Assembly (NCBI GenBank): GCA_041688815.1
Contig: JBDNHK010000107.1
Span: 42,543 to 106,542 of the forward strand
Length of the DNA stretch: 64,000 bases
Origin: Rhabdothermincola_A sp041688815
Lineage (GTDB): Bacteria; Actinomycetota; Acidimicrobiia; Acidimicrobiales; Acidimicrobilacustridaceae
Reading direction: 5' to 3'
Position 1 is the first letter of the stretch; each line of letters starts with the position of its first letter. Below, in pieces: positions 25,526-33,224 of the stretch. The notes under the pieces were generated by a model, which saw only the letters and a list, made by a program, of their open reading frames with translations, was not told the origin of the DNA and did no database searches. Position numbers and translations under genes: made by a program.

Positions 25526-26962
25526 ATGACCGTTACCGAGAACCTCCGTGAGCTGAAGGATGGCCGTGTCGTGGCCATCGCCGGCCCCGTGGTCGACGTC
25601 GAGTTCCCTCGCGGCCACCTTCCCGAGATCAACTTCGCCCTCGAGCTCACCGTCAATGTCGACGGCACCCCCGTCACCGTGGTGGCCGAGGTGGCCCAGC
25701 AGATCGGCGACAGTCGGGTGCGCGTCGTCACCATGAAGCCCACCGACGGGCTCACCCGGGGTACCGCCGTGCGCAACACCGGCCAGGGCATCACCGTGCC
25801 CGTGGGCACCGCGGTTCTCGGCCATGTGTTCAACGTGATCGGTGAGCCCCTCGACTCCCCACTCACCGACGAGAACGTGGAGCGCTGGGAGATCCACCGC
25901 GAGCCGCCGGCGTTCGACACGCTCGAGCCGAAGTCCAACGTCTTCCCCACGGGCATCAAGGTCATCGACCTGCTCACCCCCTACCTGGCCGGCGGCAAGA
26001 TCGGCCTGTTCGGTGGTGCCGGCGTCGGCAAGACCGTGCTCATCCAGGAGATGATCAACCGGGTCGCCTCCCAGCACGGTGGTGTGTCGGTGTTCGCCGG
26101 GGTGGGCGAGCGCACCCGGGAGGGCACCGACCTCTGGATCGAGATGCAGGAGTCCGGCGTCATCGACAAGACGGCGCTCGTCTACGGCCAGATGGACGAG
26201 CCGCCGGGCGTGCGCCTCCGTGTCGCCCTGTCGGCGCTCACCATGGCCGAGTATTTCCGCGACGTGCAGAACCAGGACGTGTTGCTGTTCGTCGACAACA
26301 TCTTCCGGTTCGTGCAGGCCGGTTCGGAGGTGTCCACCCTCCTCGGGCGTATGCCGTCGGCGGTGGGCTACCAGCCCACCCTCGCCGACGAGATGGGCGA
26401 GCTGCAGGAGCGCATCACCTCCACCCGGGGTCGGTCCATCACCTCCCTGCAGGCCGTGTACGTGCCCGCTGATGACTACACCGACCCGGCACCGTTCACC
26501 ACCTTCACCCACCTCGATGCCACCACCGAGCTGTCTCGGAACATCGCGTCCCTCGGCATCTATCCCGCGGTCGATCCGCTGGCTTCCACGTCGAGCATCC
26601 TCACCCCCGAGATCGTCGGCCAGCGTCACTACGACGTGGCCCGTCGGGTGCAGGAGGTGCTCCAGCGTTACAAGGAACTCCAGGACATCATCGCCATCCT
26701 CGGTCTCGACGAGCTCTCCGAGGAGGACCGCCTCATCGTGAACCGGGCCCGCAAGGTGCAGCGGTTTCTGTCGCAACCGTTCTTCGTGGCCGAGGTCTTC
26801 ACCGGCATTCCTGGCATCTTCGTGCCCGTCGAGGAGACGGTCGACTCCTTCACCCAGCTGATCGAGGGCGAGCTCGACGACCTTCCGGAGCAGGCCTTCC
26901 TGAACGTGGGCGACGCCGACGCCGCCCGCGCCAAGGCCCGTGAGCTCGAGGCCAACGCCTGA
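25526..26962 (+). CDS. atpD: ATP synthase subunit beta
   Basis: Catalytic subunit, 478 residues. P-loop GGAGVGKTVLIQEMI, catalytic Glu region GVGERTREGTDLW, Walker B VLLFVDNIFRFVQAGSEVS, and the DELSEED segment, here LDELSEEDRLIV. ATG 25526 lies 30 bases after atpG; its stop shares one base with the atpC start (TGATG). Confidence 0.98.
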   Translation: MTVTENLRELKDGRVVAIAGPVVDVEFPRGHLPEINFALELTVNVDGTPVTVVAEVAQQIGDSRVRVVTMKPTDGLTRGTAVRNTGQGITVPVGTAVLGHVFNVIGEPLDSPLTDENVERWEIHREPPAFDTLEPKSNVFPTGIKVIDLLTPYLAGGKIGLFGGAGVGKTVLIQEMINRVASQHGGVSVFAGVGERTREGTDLWIEMQESGVIDKTALVYGQMDEPPGVRLRVALSALTMAEYFRDVQNQDVLLFVDNIFRFVQAGSEVSTLLGRMPSAVGYQPTLADEMGELQERITSTRGRSITSLQAVYVPADDYTDPAPFTTFTHLDATTELSRNIASLGIYPAVDPLASTSSILTPEIVGQRHYDVARRVQEVLQRYKELQDIIAILGLDELSEEDRLIVNRARKVQRFLSQPFFVAEVFTGIPGIFVPVEETVDSFTQLIEGELDDLPEQAFLNVGDADAARAKARELEANA

Positions 26963-27357
26963 TGCCGTTGCAGGTCGAGCTCGTGTCGCCCGAGCGCACG
27001 TTGTTCGAGGGCGAGGCCACCATGGTGCGCGCCCGCACGGTGGGTGGGGGCGACATCGCCTTCCTCCCCGGTCACTCGCCGTTCGTGGGGGCGCTCGAGA
27101 CCTGGACCCTCGAGATCGCCCTGGTCGACGGCTCCACCGAACTGGCGGCAGTGCACGGTGGGTTCGTCGAGGTCAGCGACGACAAGGTGAAGGTGCTGTC
27201 TAACCTGGCCGAGCTGTCGGGCAGCATCGACGTGGATCGGGCCCGTCGGGCCAAGGAAGCAGCCGAAGCCGCTCTGGCCAAGGGTGACGACGTGGAAGCC
27301 GAGGCCGGCCTGCGCCGGGCCCACGCCCGCCTGGTGGCCACGGGCAACGCCGCCTGA
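26962..27357 (+). CDS. atpC: ATP synthase subunit epsilon
   Basis: 131 residues. N-terminal beta-sandwich (PLQVELVSPERTLFEGEATM; GGGDIAFLPGHSPFVGALET) and a C-terminal two-helix hairpin (DVDRARRAKEAAEAALAKGD and on). Last gene of the operon; translation is coupled to atpD by TGATG. It is convergent with ppk2 across 16 bases with no obvious terminator. Confidence 0.94.
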   Translation: MPLQVELVSPERTLFEGEATMVRARTVGGGDIAFLPGHSPFVGALETWTLEIALVDGSTELAAVHGGFVEVSDDKVKVLSNLAELSGSIDVDRARRAKEAAEAALAKGDDVEAEAGLRRAHARLVATGNAA

Positions 27358-27373
27358 GCCCCCGGCCAGCGAC

Positions 27374-27946
27374 TCAGTCGTCGATGCGGATGTTCTCGAG
27401 GCCGGCGATCGGTTCGGGGTAGCGCATGTTCAGGTGTTCGAGGGCGTCGATCAGGATGCCCGACACCACCAGGTTGCGGTACCACTTGCGGTCGGCGGGG
27501 ATCACGTACCAGGGCGCATCGAGGGTCGACGTGGCCTCGATGGCGTCCTCGTAGTGGCTGCGGTTGAAGATCACCAGCCGCCCGTCGCGAGGGGTGTGCT
27601 CGTGCACCCGCCACAGATAGTCGTGGGCCAACTCCTCGTTGTTGGGGCGCTTGAAGTTGGCCACCTTCACCCCGAGCGGGTTGATGGCGCGAAAGACGTG
27701 CTTGATGGTGCCGTCCTTGCCCGACGTATCCATGCCCTGGAGCACCACCAACATCTTGTGCTTGCCCTCGGCGTAGAGCATCTGTTGCAGATCGCCCAGG
27801 CGCTGGTTCAGTTCGGGGAGGAGTGCCGCAGCCTCCTCCTTGCCGCCGTCGAAGCCGTCGGTGGTGCCGGTCGGCCGATCCGGGAGCTTCATCTTGGTGC
27901 CGGGGGCGACGCGGTAGGTGGTGGGGTCGAGGGGACGGGCGGCCAT
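27374..27946 (-). CDS. PPK2-family polyphosphate kinase, internally deleted
   Basis: PPK2 enzymes move phosphate between polyphosphate and nucleotides. This 190-residue protein has the N-terminal YRVAPGTKMKLPDRPTGTTD, Walker A GMDTSGKDGT (residues 71-80), DYLWRVHEHTP, and Walker B LVIFNRSHYED (to residue 134). It then runs straight into AIEATSTLDAPWYVIPADRK and the normal C-terminus. In full-length PPK2 (about 260-290 aa) some 75-85 residues, including the lid module, separate NRSHYED from a second YED before the xTSTxxAPWYVxPAD segment. The loss looks like an exact in-frame deletion between those two Tyr-Glu-Asp codons. AAGGA precedes ATG 27946. Likely inactive or altered. Confidence 0.85.
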   Translation of the reverse strand: MAARPLDPTTYRVAPGTKMKLPDRPTGTTDGFDGGKEEAAALLPELNQRLGDLQQMLYAEGKHKMLVVLQGMDTSGKDGTIKHVFRAINPLGVKVANFKRPNNEELAHDYLWRVHEHTPRDGRLVIFNRSHYEDAIEATSTLDAPWYVIPADRKWYRNLVVSGILIDALEHLNMRYPEPIAGLENIRIDD

Positions 27947-28008
27947 GGTTCCTTCTCGCCGGCCAGCTCCGGCGCGCCTTCACCCATGCCGCGGGCGGCG
28001 GGGGCCGA

Positions 28009-28545
28009 TCAGCGTTTGCGACGCTCGGAGAGCCGCCGACCGACCATGCTGCCGACGCTGCGGGCGGCGTTGTCGACGGTGATCTTCGGGGTGGGATCGG
28101 CGGCTGGTGCGGGCGCGGGCTTCGGTTCGGGACCGGCCGGTTCGGGACCGGGCTTCGACGTCGCCGTGATGGGCCTGCGAGCGGCGCGCACGGCCTTGCC
28201 GACGACGGCTCCCGCGGCGCGGCCCTTGGCCTCGAGGTCGTTCGGTCGCGGGGCGGAGCCCTCGCCCAGGCCCCGTTGGAAGTGGCGTGAAGTGGTGACC
28301 CCGGCGCCCAGCATCCGAAACGACAACATCAGCACGATCACCCCGAGGAGCACGGGCCGGATCCACCCGACCGGTGAGTCGGGCTCGCCGGCGACGCCCA
28401 ACAGCGCCCCGACGGCCAGGGTGGTGGCCAGCACCGATGGGATGGCGACGAGCCAGAAGAGACGGTCCCGCCAGATCGGTCGGTGGTAGTGACGAAGCAC
28501 GCCGCGCCGTCGCTTCTTCGGTGTCGTTCGGGAGCGGCGGGCCAT
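28009..28545 (-). CDS. two-helix membrane protein of unknown function
   Basis: 178 residues from ATG 28545. A very basic N-terminus (MARRSRTTPKKRRRGVLRHY), two membrane helices (LFWLVAIPSVLATTLAVGAL; PVLLGVIVLMLSFRMLGAG), then a cytosolic tail with a Pro/Ala/Lys-rich stretch (KPGPEPAGPEPKPAPAPAAD) and a basic end. I do not recognise a family. It lies 29 bases after the amidohydrolase on the same strand and could be in its transcript. Confidence 0.65.
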   Translation of the reverse strand: MARRSRTTPKKRRRGVLRHYHRPIWRDRLFWLVAIPSVLATTLAVGALLGVAGEPDSPVGWIRPVLLGVIVLMLSFRMLGAGVTTSRHFQRGLGEGSAPRPNDLEAKGRAAGAVVGKAVRAARRPITATSKPGPEPAGPEPKPAPAPAADPTPKITVDNAARSVGSMVGRRLSERRKR

Positions 28546-28574
28546 CGGCTCACGGTACCCGCGGGCCGGTCGCC

Positions 28575-29819
28575 TCAGTCGAGGTCGAGGCCGAGCATGC
28601 CGATGGCGTTGCCGCGGGCGATCTTGTAGACGTCCTCGTCGGGCAGGTCGCGCACCATGTCGGTGAAGATGTCCTTGGTGTCGGGCCAGGTCGAGTCGGA
28701 GTGCGGGTAGTCGGTCTCGAAAGTGACGTTGTCGACGCCGATGTCGTGCAGGTTCTTCAGGCCGAAGTTGTCGCGGAAGAAGCACGCGTACACCTGGCGC
28801 CGGAAGTAGAACGACGGCGGCTCGGGCACGGCTTCCTTGTCGAAGGCCCAGCCCCGGAACTCGCGCCACACGCTGTCGGCCCGCTCCAGGGCGTAGGGGA
28901 TCCAGCCCATCTGGCCCTCGGAGTAGGCCAGCTTCAGGGTGGGATGACGCACCAGGATGCCGGAGTACAGCCAGTCGGCCAGTGAGCCCATGGCGTGGTT
29001 GAAGCTGAGGGTGGCCTGCACGCCGGCGGGGGCGTCGGGTGACGTGGCCGGCATCCGCGACGACGAGCCGATGTGCATGTTGATGACCGTGTTGGTCTCG
29101 GCGCAGGCCTGGAAGAAGGGCTCCCATTCGCCGGAGTGGATGCTGGGCAGGTCGAGGAAGGACGGGATCTCGCTGAAGCACACGGCGCGCACGCCGCGAG
29201 CGGCGTTGCGGTGGATCTCGGCGGCGGCGAGCCGGGCGTCCCACAGCGGGATGATGACGAGGGGGACGAGGCGACCAGCGCCGGCGCCACCGCACCACTC
29301 CTCGACCATCCAGTCGTTGTAGGCCTGCACGCACAGCAGGGCCAGCTCGCGGTCCTTGGCCTCGAGGAAGGTCTGGCCGCAGAAGCGGGGGAAGGTGGGG
29401 AAGCACAGCGACGCCTCGGTGTGGTTGGCGTCCATGTCGGCGAGGCGGGCGGTCTGGTCCCAGCAGCCCTTGCGCATCTCGTCGTAGGTGACGGGGAGCA
29501 GGGTGCGTTCCTCGGGGGGGAAGCCCACGGCGGCGATGATGCGTCGCATGGGTATCTTGAGGTCCTCGTAGCACCAGAAGTCGGCGAACTTCCCTTCGTC
29601 GGAGCTGTCATCAACGATGTCGAAGCTGTACTGCATGCCGTTGAACTGGAGGTTGGCCACGCGAAGCCGTTCGACGCGGGGGCCGATCGCCTTGTACTTG
29701 GCCGGCAAACGGTCCTGCCACACCCGGGGCGGTTCGATGATGTGGTCGTCGACGCTCACGAACCGGGGGATGACCCGTTCGGTGGCGGTCTCGGTGGGGT
29801 CCGGAGCGGTCAGCGTCAT
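28575..29819 (-). CDS. amidohydrolase-family (TIM-barrel) metal-dependent hydrolase or decarboxylase
   Basis: 414 residues of the amidohydrolase_2 family. FVSVDDHIIEPPRVWQDRLP opens the barrel with the metal-binding D-x-H motif, NMHIGSSSRMPATSPDAP gives the mid-barrel His, and FETDYPHSDSTWPDTKDI the late Asp. The group includes ACMS decarboxylase-like and related enzymes acting on ring-cleavage products or acyl-CoA-linked acids; substrate unknown. GGAG is 5 bases before ATG 29819. It is transcribed divergently from the acyl-CoA dehydrogenase pair, and the shared region has two copies of one operator, so it is probably coregulated with them. Confidence 0.88.
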   Translation of the reverse strand: MTLTAPDPTETATERVIPRFVSVDDHIIEPPRVWQDRLPAKYKAIGPRVERLRVANLQFNGMQYSFDIVDDSSDEGKFADFWCYEDLKIPMRRIIAAVGFPPEERTLLPVTYDEMRKGCWDQTARLADMDANHTEASLCFPTFPRFCGQTFLEAKDRELALLCVQAYNDWMVEEWCGGAGAGRLVPLVIIPLWDARLAAAEIHRNAARGVRAVCFSEIPSFLDLPSIHSGEWEPFFQACAETNTVINMHIGSSSRMPATSPDAPAGVQATLSFNHAMGSLADWLYSGILVRHPTLKLAYSEGQMGWIPYALERADSVWREFRGWAFDKEAVPEPPSFYFRRQVYACFFRDNFGLKNLHDIGVDNVTFETDYPHSDSTWPDTKDIFTDMVRDLPDEDVYKIARGNAIGMLGLDLD

Positions 29820-29874
29820 CGGGTCTCCTGCGGGCGAGGGCGGAACCGGGAGCGCCTCGGCCCCGGTGACGGTC

Positions 29875-29880
29875 AGTGTA
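29875..29880 (-). promoter_or_regulatory. -10 element (TACACT) of the amidohydrolase gene
   Basis: TACACT on the minus strand, about 55 bases before the ATG. The operator at 29887-29907 covers the matching -35 position, so a bound repressor would block it. Confidence 0.45.
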
Positions 29881-29886
29881 GGAGAA

Positions 29887-29907
29887 AACCTGACGACCCG
29901 TCAGGTT
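29887..29907. promoter_or_regulatory. operator 1 (perfect inverted repeat, TetR-like)
   Basis: Arms AACCTGACG and CGTCAGGTT are perfectly complementary around the 3-base spacer ACC. The 15-base core CTGACGACCCGTCAG occurs again at 29955. Size and symmetry fit a TetR-family dimer site. No TetR gene is in the window. Confidence 0.75.
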
Positions 29908-29954
29908 GTGACCGATGACGGGGTTCGGGAGCCCGGATCGGGGTCCGCCTGGAA

Positions 29955-29969
29955 CTGACGACCCGTCAG
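29955..29969. promoter_or_regulatory. operator 2 (same 15-base core)
   Basis: CTGACGACCCGTCAG, identical to the core of operator 1, centred 65 bases from it. It overlaps the -35 position of the plus-strand promoter, so the same regulator probably controls both directions. Confidence 0.75.
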
Positions 29970-29978
29970 ATGGTGCCC

Positions 29979-29984
29979 TACGAT
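29979..29984 (+). promoter_or_regulatory. -10 element (TACGAT) of the acyl-CoA dehydrogenase operon
   Basis: TACGAT lies 18 bases after the -35-like CTGACG within operator 2. Transcription would start near 29991, about 48 bases before the ATG. Confidence 0.45.
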
Positions 29985-30038
29985 CACCAGGTGCGTTCCC
30001 GCCGGGGAGCGGCGCTCGCCGGACCCTGCGGAGCCCTC

Positions 30039-31235
30039 ATGGACCTGAACTTCACCGAGGCCGAAGAGGCCTTCCGGGCCGAGGCCCGGGAGTGGCTGGA
30101 GGCCAACGTGCCCCACGATCTGCCGTCGGGAGACACCGCCGAGGGGTTCGCCCTCCATCTCGAGTGGGAGAAGAAGCTGGCCGCCGACCGCTGGTCGGTG
30201 GTGTCCTGGCCGGAGGAGTACGGCGGTCGTGGCGCCTCGGTGTGGGAGTGGTTGATCTTCGAAGAGGAGTACTACCGCACCGGCGCCCCGCAGCGGGTGA
30301 CCCAGAACGGGATCTTCCTGCTGGCCCCGACTCTGTTCGAGTTCGGCACCGACGCCCAGCGGGCCCGCTTCCTCCCCGCCATGGCCGCGGCCGACGACCT
30401 CTGGTGCCAGGGATGGAGCGAGCCCGACGCCGGCTCCGATCTCGCCGGTATCAAGAGCCGGGCCGTACGCGACGACGCCGCCGGCGGCTGGCGCATCACC
30501 GGCCAGAAGACCTGGACCACTCGCGGCGCCTTCTGCAACTGGTTGTTCGGGCTGTTTCGCACCGATCCCGAAGCCGAACGGCACCGGGGGATGACCTATC
30601 TGATGGTGCCTCTCGACGCCGAGGGGGTCACCGTTCGCGGCGTGGGTCGCCTCGATGGTGACGAGGGCTTCGCCGAGGTGTTCTTCGACGACGTCTTCGT
30701 GGCCGACGACCTCGTTCTGGGGGAGGTCGACCAGGGGTGGGGTGTGGCCATGGCCACCACGTCGACGGAGCGGGGCCTCACCCTGCGCTCGCCCGGCCGG
30801 TTCTGCGCCGCCGCCGACCGGTTGATCGACCTCTACCGGCGCCGTGCCGCTCTGGCCGCTACCGGCGATCCGACCGCCGTCGCGGCGGCGGACCTGAGCT
30901 TGCGCGACGACGTCACCCAGTCGTGGATGGAGGCCGAGGCCTACCGCCTGGCGACCCTGGCCGACGTCACCGCCGTGGCGGAGGGCAACTCGCAGGGCGC
31001 CCGGTCCAGCCTCACCAAGATCTTCTGGTCCGAACTCGACGTGCGCCTGCACACCACCGCCCTGCGCCTGCTCGGACCCACCGCCGAGTTGGTCGACGGT
31101 TCGCCGGGCTCGGTGGACGGCGGCGGCTGGATGAAGGGTTTCGAGTTCTCGTTGTCCGGCCCGATCTACGCGGGCACCAACGAGATCCAACGCAACGTCG
31201 TCGCCGAGCGCGTGCTCGGCCTGCCCCGGAAGTAG
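30039..31235 (+). CDS. acyl-CoA dehydrogenase (first of a pair)
   Basis: FAD enzyme oxidising an acyl-CoA at C2-C3. 398 residues: N-terminal helical domain (DLNFTEAEEAFRAEAREWLE), middle beta domain (WCQGWSEPDAGSDLAGIKSR; GWRITGQKTWTTRGAFCNWL) and the C-terminal FAD/CoA helix bundle ending SGPIYAGTNEIQRNVVAERV. ATG 30039 is chosen because the conserved helix starts there; the frame is open back to 29970 through the promoter. A second, shorter dehydrogenase follows 5 bases later; such pairs form alpha2beta2 enzymes in actinobacterial steroid and branched-acid breakdown. Confidence 0.93.
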   Translation: MDLNFTEAEEAFRAEAREWLEANVPHDLPSGDTAEGFALHLEWEKKLAADRWSVVSWPEEYGGRGASVWEWLIFEEEYYRTGAPQRVTQNGIFLLAPTLFEFGTDAQRARFLPAMAAADDLWCQGWSEPDAGSDLAGIKSRAVRDDAAGGWRITGQKTWTTRGAFCNWLFGLFRTDPEAERHRGMTYLMVPLDAEGVTVRGVGRLDGDEGFAEVFFDDVFVADDLVLGEVDQGWGVAMATTSTERGLTLRSPGRFCAAADRLIDLYRRRAALAATGDPTAVAAADLSLRDDVTQSWMEAEAYRLATLADVTAVAEGNSQGARSSLTKIFWSELDVRLHTTALRLLGPTAELVDGSPGSVDGGGWMKGFEFSLSGPIYAGTNEIQRNVVAERVLGLPRK

Positions 31236-31240
31236 GACCC

Positions 31241-32260
31241 GTGCGCTTCGCTTTCACCGACGATCAGTTGCTGTTCCGCGACACCGTGGCCGACATGCTG
31301 GCCAAGGAGTGCTCACCCGAGGCCGTGCGCTGGGCCTGGGCCGACGAGACCGGTCGTAGCCCTGAGCTGTGGTCGGCGCTGGCCGAGATGGGCGTCGTCG
31401 GCCTCACCGTGCCGGAGCCTTTCGGTGGTTTCGGGCTCGGCGAGCTCGACCTGCTCCCGATCCTCACCGAAGCCGGCCGGGTGGCCTTCCCGGGACCGCT
31501 GCTCGAGACCACCGCCGTCGCCGCGCCGCTGTTGGCCGAGTCGGCACCGGCGGCCCTGGCCGAGGCGTGGCTGCCCAAGGTGGTCGAAGGCGACGCCGTG
31601 CTCACCGTACAGTTGGCGGGGCAACCGTTCGTGGCCGATGCCCACGTCGCCGATCTGCTGTTGGCCCAGAGCGAAGACCGGATCGTGGCGGTGGCCGCCG
31701 AGCGCCTGCGCCTCACGCCCGAGACGTCGCTCGACGGGGCTCGTCGGCTCTTCTCCGCCGAATGGGACGTCGCCGACGAGGAACTGATCGTCGACGGTGA
31801 GGACGGTCGGGCGGCGGCCGACCGGGCCTTCGACCGGGGCGCGCTGGCCGCCTCGGCGTTGCTGCTGGGCCTGGCTGAGAACCTGCTGGCCACCACCGTC
31901 GACTATGTGATCTCCCGCCGCCAGTTCGGTGTGCCCATCGGGTCGTTCCAGGCGGTGAAGCACCACCTGGCCGATGCCGAGCTCCAGCTGTCGTTCGCCC
32001 GTCCGGTGGTGGCCAACGCCGCCTATTCGATGGCCAACGGCCTGCCCACCGCGTCGCGTGACGTGTCGATGGCCAAGTGCATGGCTTCCGATGCCGCACT
32101 CGTGGTGGCAGCCAAGGCGCTGCAGTGCCACGGCGCCATCGCCTACACCGTGGAGTACGACGTGCACATGTGGCTCAAGCGGGTGTGGGCGCTGGCCGCC
32201 TCGTGGGGTGACGCCGCCTGGCACCGCCGTCGCGTCGGCCACTTCGTTCTCGGCGACTGA
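31241..32260 (+). CDS. acyl-CoA dehydrogenase (second of a pair)
   Basis: 339 residues from GTG 31241. It has the N-terminal helix (RFAFTDDQLLFRDTVADMLA) and C-terminal bundle (YVISRRQFGVPIGSFQAVKH; ALQCHGAIAYTVEYDVHMWL) of the family, but the middle beta domain is weakly conserved, as in the non-catalytic or half-site partner of heteromeric FadE enzymes. GGA precedes the GTG at short spacing. Probably the obligate partner of the previous gene. Confidence 0.9.
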   Translation: MRFAFTDDQLLFRDTVADMLAKECSPEAVRWAWADETGRSPELWSALAEMGVVGLTVPEPFGGFGLGELDLLPILTEAGRVAFPGPLLETTAVAAPLLAESAPAALAEAWLPKVVEGDAVLTVQLAGQPFVADAHVADLLLAQSEDRIVAVAAERLRLTPETSLDGARRLFSAEWDVADEELIVDGEDGRAAADRAFDRGALAASALLLGLAENLLATTVDYVISRRQFGVPIGSFQAVKHHLADAELQLSFARPVVANAAYSMANGLPTASRDVSMAKCMASDAALVVAAKALQCHGAIAYTVEYDVHMWLKRVWALAASWGDAAWHRRRVGHFVLGD

Positions 32261-32276
32261 ACCAGGTGCCCGATCG

Positions 32277-32711
32277 ATGATTCGGGCTGCGACGCAGGAT
32301 GACCTGGCCGGGATCGCCGCGTTGATCTGCGAGCTGGCCGAGTACGAGAAGATGACCGACGAGGTGGTCTGGACGATCGACCAGCTCGACCGCCACCTCT
32401 TCGGACCGGATCCGGCCGCACACGTGCTGCTGGCCGCGACCGACGACGGTGAGGTGGTGGGGATGGCTCTTTGGTTCCGCACCTTCTCGACGTTCCTCGG
32501 CCTTCCGGGCATCTGGCTCGAGGACCTGTTCGTGCGCCCCGAGCATCGTGGGGGCGGGCACGGCTCGGCGTTGTTGCTGCACCTCCGGACCCTCACCGCC
32601 GGTCGGGTCGAGTGGACCGTGCTCGACTGGAATGCCCCGTCGATCGCCTTCTACGAACGCCTGGGCGCCCGCCCCGTCGACGGCTGGACCCGTTACCGCT
32701 GGATGCCTTAG
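32277..32711 (+). CDS. GNAT-family N-acetyltransferase
   Basis: 144 residues with the acetyl-CoA-binding motif A (IWLEDLFVRPEHRGGGHGSA), and motif B ending in DWNAPSIAFYERLGARPVD. The beginning IRAATQDDLAGIAALICELA and the LFG element resemble diamine/spermidine or thialysine acetyltransferases (SAT family), so a polyamine or lysine analogue is a possible substrate. It lies 16 bases after the second dehydrogenase, perhaps in the same transcript. A hairpin at 32767-32809 follows. Confidence 0.9.
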   Translation: MIRAATQDDLAGIAALICELAEYEKMTDEVVWTIDQLDRHLFGPDPAAHVLLAATDDGEVVGMALWFRTFSTFLGLPGIWLEDLFVRPEHRGGGHGSALLLHLRTLTAGRVEWTVLDWNAPSIAFYERLGARPVDGWTRYRWMP

Positions 32712-32766
32712 GGCTCGAGCAATGTCCGTCCGAACGTCTGGATTGCCCATCCACCGAGGATCAGGC

Positions 32767-32809
32767 GGGCGGATGGGCGTTCCGAGGTGGGCCCTTCCGG
32801 CATCCGCCC
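32767..32809 (+). terminator. hairpin after the acyl-CoA dehydrogenase/GNAT genes
   Basis: GGGCGGATG (32767-32775) pairs with CATCCGCCC (32801-32809), 25-base loop. It stands 55 bases after the GNAT stop and before the next promoter. No U tract. Confidence 0.4.
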
Positions 32810-32885
32810 CATGAGGTCAGGCGAATCGGCCGAGGTCGACAGCTCCTGCTACCGGCGACGGCATAGACAAAACGATATGTACGGG

Positions 32886-32891
32886 TAGACT
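32886..32891 (+). promoter_or_regulatory. -10 element (TAGACT) of a leaderless HTH gene
   Basis: TAGACT ends 6 bases before GTG 32898. The 25 bases upstream are unusually A/T-rich for this window (ACAAAACGATATGTAC). Confidence 0.55.
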
Positions 32892-32897
32892 GCCGGT

Positions 32898-33224
32898 GTG
32901 GAAGCGAAGGAGCTCATCCGGTGGGCCCGGCGACGACAGGGATTGAGTCAGGCCACGCTGGCGGCGCGGGCCGGCACCAGCCAGCCGGTGATCTCGGCCT
33001 ACGAGCACGGCCGGCGCGACCCCACCACCAACACCCTGCGCCGCCTCGTCGCTGCCACTGGCGAGCGCCTCGAGCTCCGCCTCGCCGCGGAACCACTGGC
33101 TGTTCCACCGGCGAACACCCCCGCCGAGCACGCGGCGCGCCTCGTGGACGTCCTCCTGCTGGCCGACGCCATCCCCACGCGGCCGCGTCCGGCCCTCGCC
33201 TTCCCTCGTATCGCCTCCACGTGA
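32898..33224 (+). CDS. XRE-family HTH protein, putative antitoxin
   Basis: 108 residues. A complete Xre/Cro HTH fills residues 5-55 (RRQGLSQATLAARAGTSQPV; ISAYEHGRRDPTTNTLRRLV), and the rest is a short tail (LVDVLLLADAIPTRPRPALA) that could bind a partner. Its stop overlaps the start of a nucleotidyltransferase gene in GTGA, so the two are coupled, the usual arrangement of antitoxin then toxin. A leaderless start would let the HTH protein repress its own promoter at the start codon. Confidence 0.85.
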   Translation: MEAKELIRWARRRQGLSQATLAARAGTSQPVISAYEHGRRDPTTNTLRRLVAATGERLELRLAAEPLAVPPANTPAEHAARLVDVLLLADAIPTRPRPALAFPRIAST

